Shown here: positions 12,769 to 12,786 of the stretch, one piece after another | Layout of the letters: every line of letters begins with the position of its first letter | How positions within the stretch are numbered: position 1 is the first letter of the stretch | DNA from: PALG01 sp964495885 | GTDB taxonomy: Bacteria; Bacteroidota; Bacteroidia; Flavobacteriales; Flavobacteriaceae | Assembly (NCBI GenBank): GCA_964495885.1 | Contig: CAZBWO010000030.1 | Span: 1 to 12,786 of the forward strand | Direction: 5' to 3' | DNA: 12,786 nucleotides | The notes under the pieces: model-generated | What the model was told of the DNA's origin: nothing | Databases searched by the model: none | What the model saw: only the letters and a program-made list of their open reading frames with translations | Made by a program: the position numbers and the translations under genes

Positions 12769-12786
12769 TGGTCTTCCGTTGGCAGG

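Noticed and set aside
12766..12786. Possible 3' end of a minus-strand gene (…PANGRP, stop at 12766-12768)
   Set aside because: Only six codons are visible. It would fit the bidirectional terminator but cannot be supported from this window.

Overview
The window looks like chromosomal DNA of a Bacteroidota bacterium, most likely a marine-type Flavobacteriaceae. The reasons are: a C-terminal type IX secretion (T9SS) sorting domain, two DUF6090 proteins, several SPII lipoproteins, AT-rich leaders without clear Shine-Dalgarno sequences, and promoter -7 boxes of the TAnnTTTG/A type. I see no tRNA, rRNA, CRISPR array, transposase or integrase.

Left part (about 1-6600). It holds eight complete genes, all on the + strand and mostly small, preceded by a probable 3' end of a ninth. 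Most products are exported or membrane proteins: a secreted protein of unknown function, an NTF2-like lipoprotein, a four-helix membrane protein translationally coupled to an amidohydrolase lipoprotein, two paralogous DUF6090 membrane proteins, a Rid-family lipoprotein lacking the catalytic arginine, and a T9SS-secreted six-bladed propeller. The spacers between them share structured, repeated sequence. There is a 130-nt imperfect palindrome before gene 1, a matching inverted repeat that brackets gene 1, a 26-nt promoter-bearing motif occurring twice at the same distance from a start codon, a CAAGACCGTTG-like motif before three genes, and an 86 % identical 44-nt element after two genes. I infer a gene-cassette-like array whose boundaries resemble integron attC sites in geometry but do not match the classical core. 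This is the most interesting part of the window.

Right part (about 6690-12510). By eye this is less AT-rich and looks like ordinary chromosome. It has a minus-strand secreted protein with an internal duplication, divergent from a CPBP/CAAX-type membrane protease. Next comes a three-gene + strand operon (alpha/beta-hydrolase with TPR tail, DJ-1/PfpI protein, NTF2-like lipoprotein). A small two-helix membrane protein and a TauE/SafE permease follow, each with its own -7 box overlapped or abutted by an inverted repeat.

The last 277 bases contain no convincing ORF. They carry a promoter-like box and a strong intrinsic terminator about 95 bases downstream, which could delimit a small RNA, or the terminator may serve a convergent gene beyond the window.
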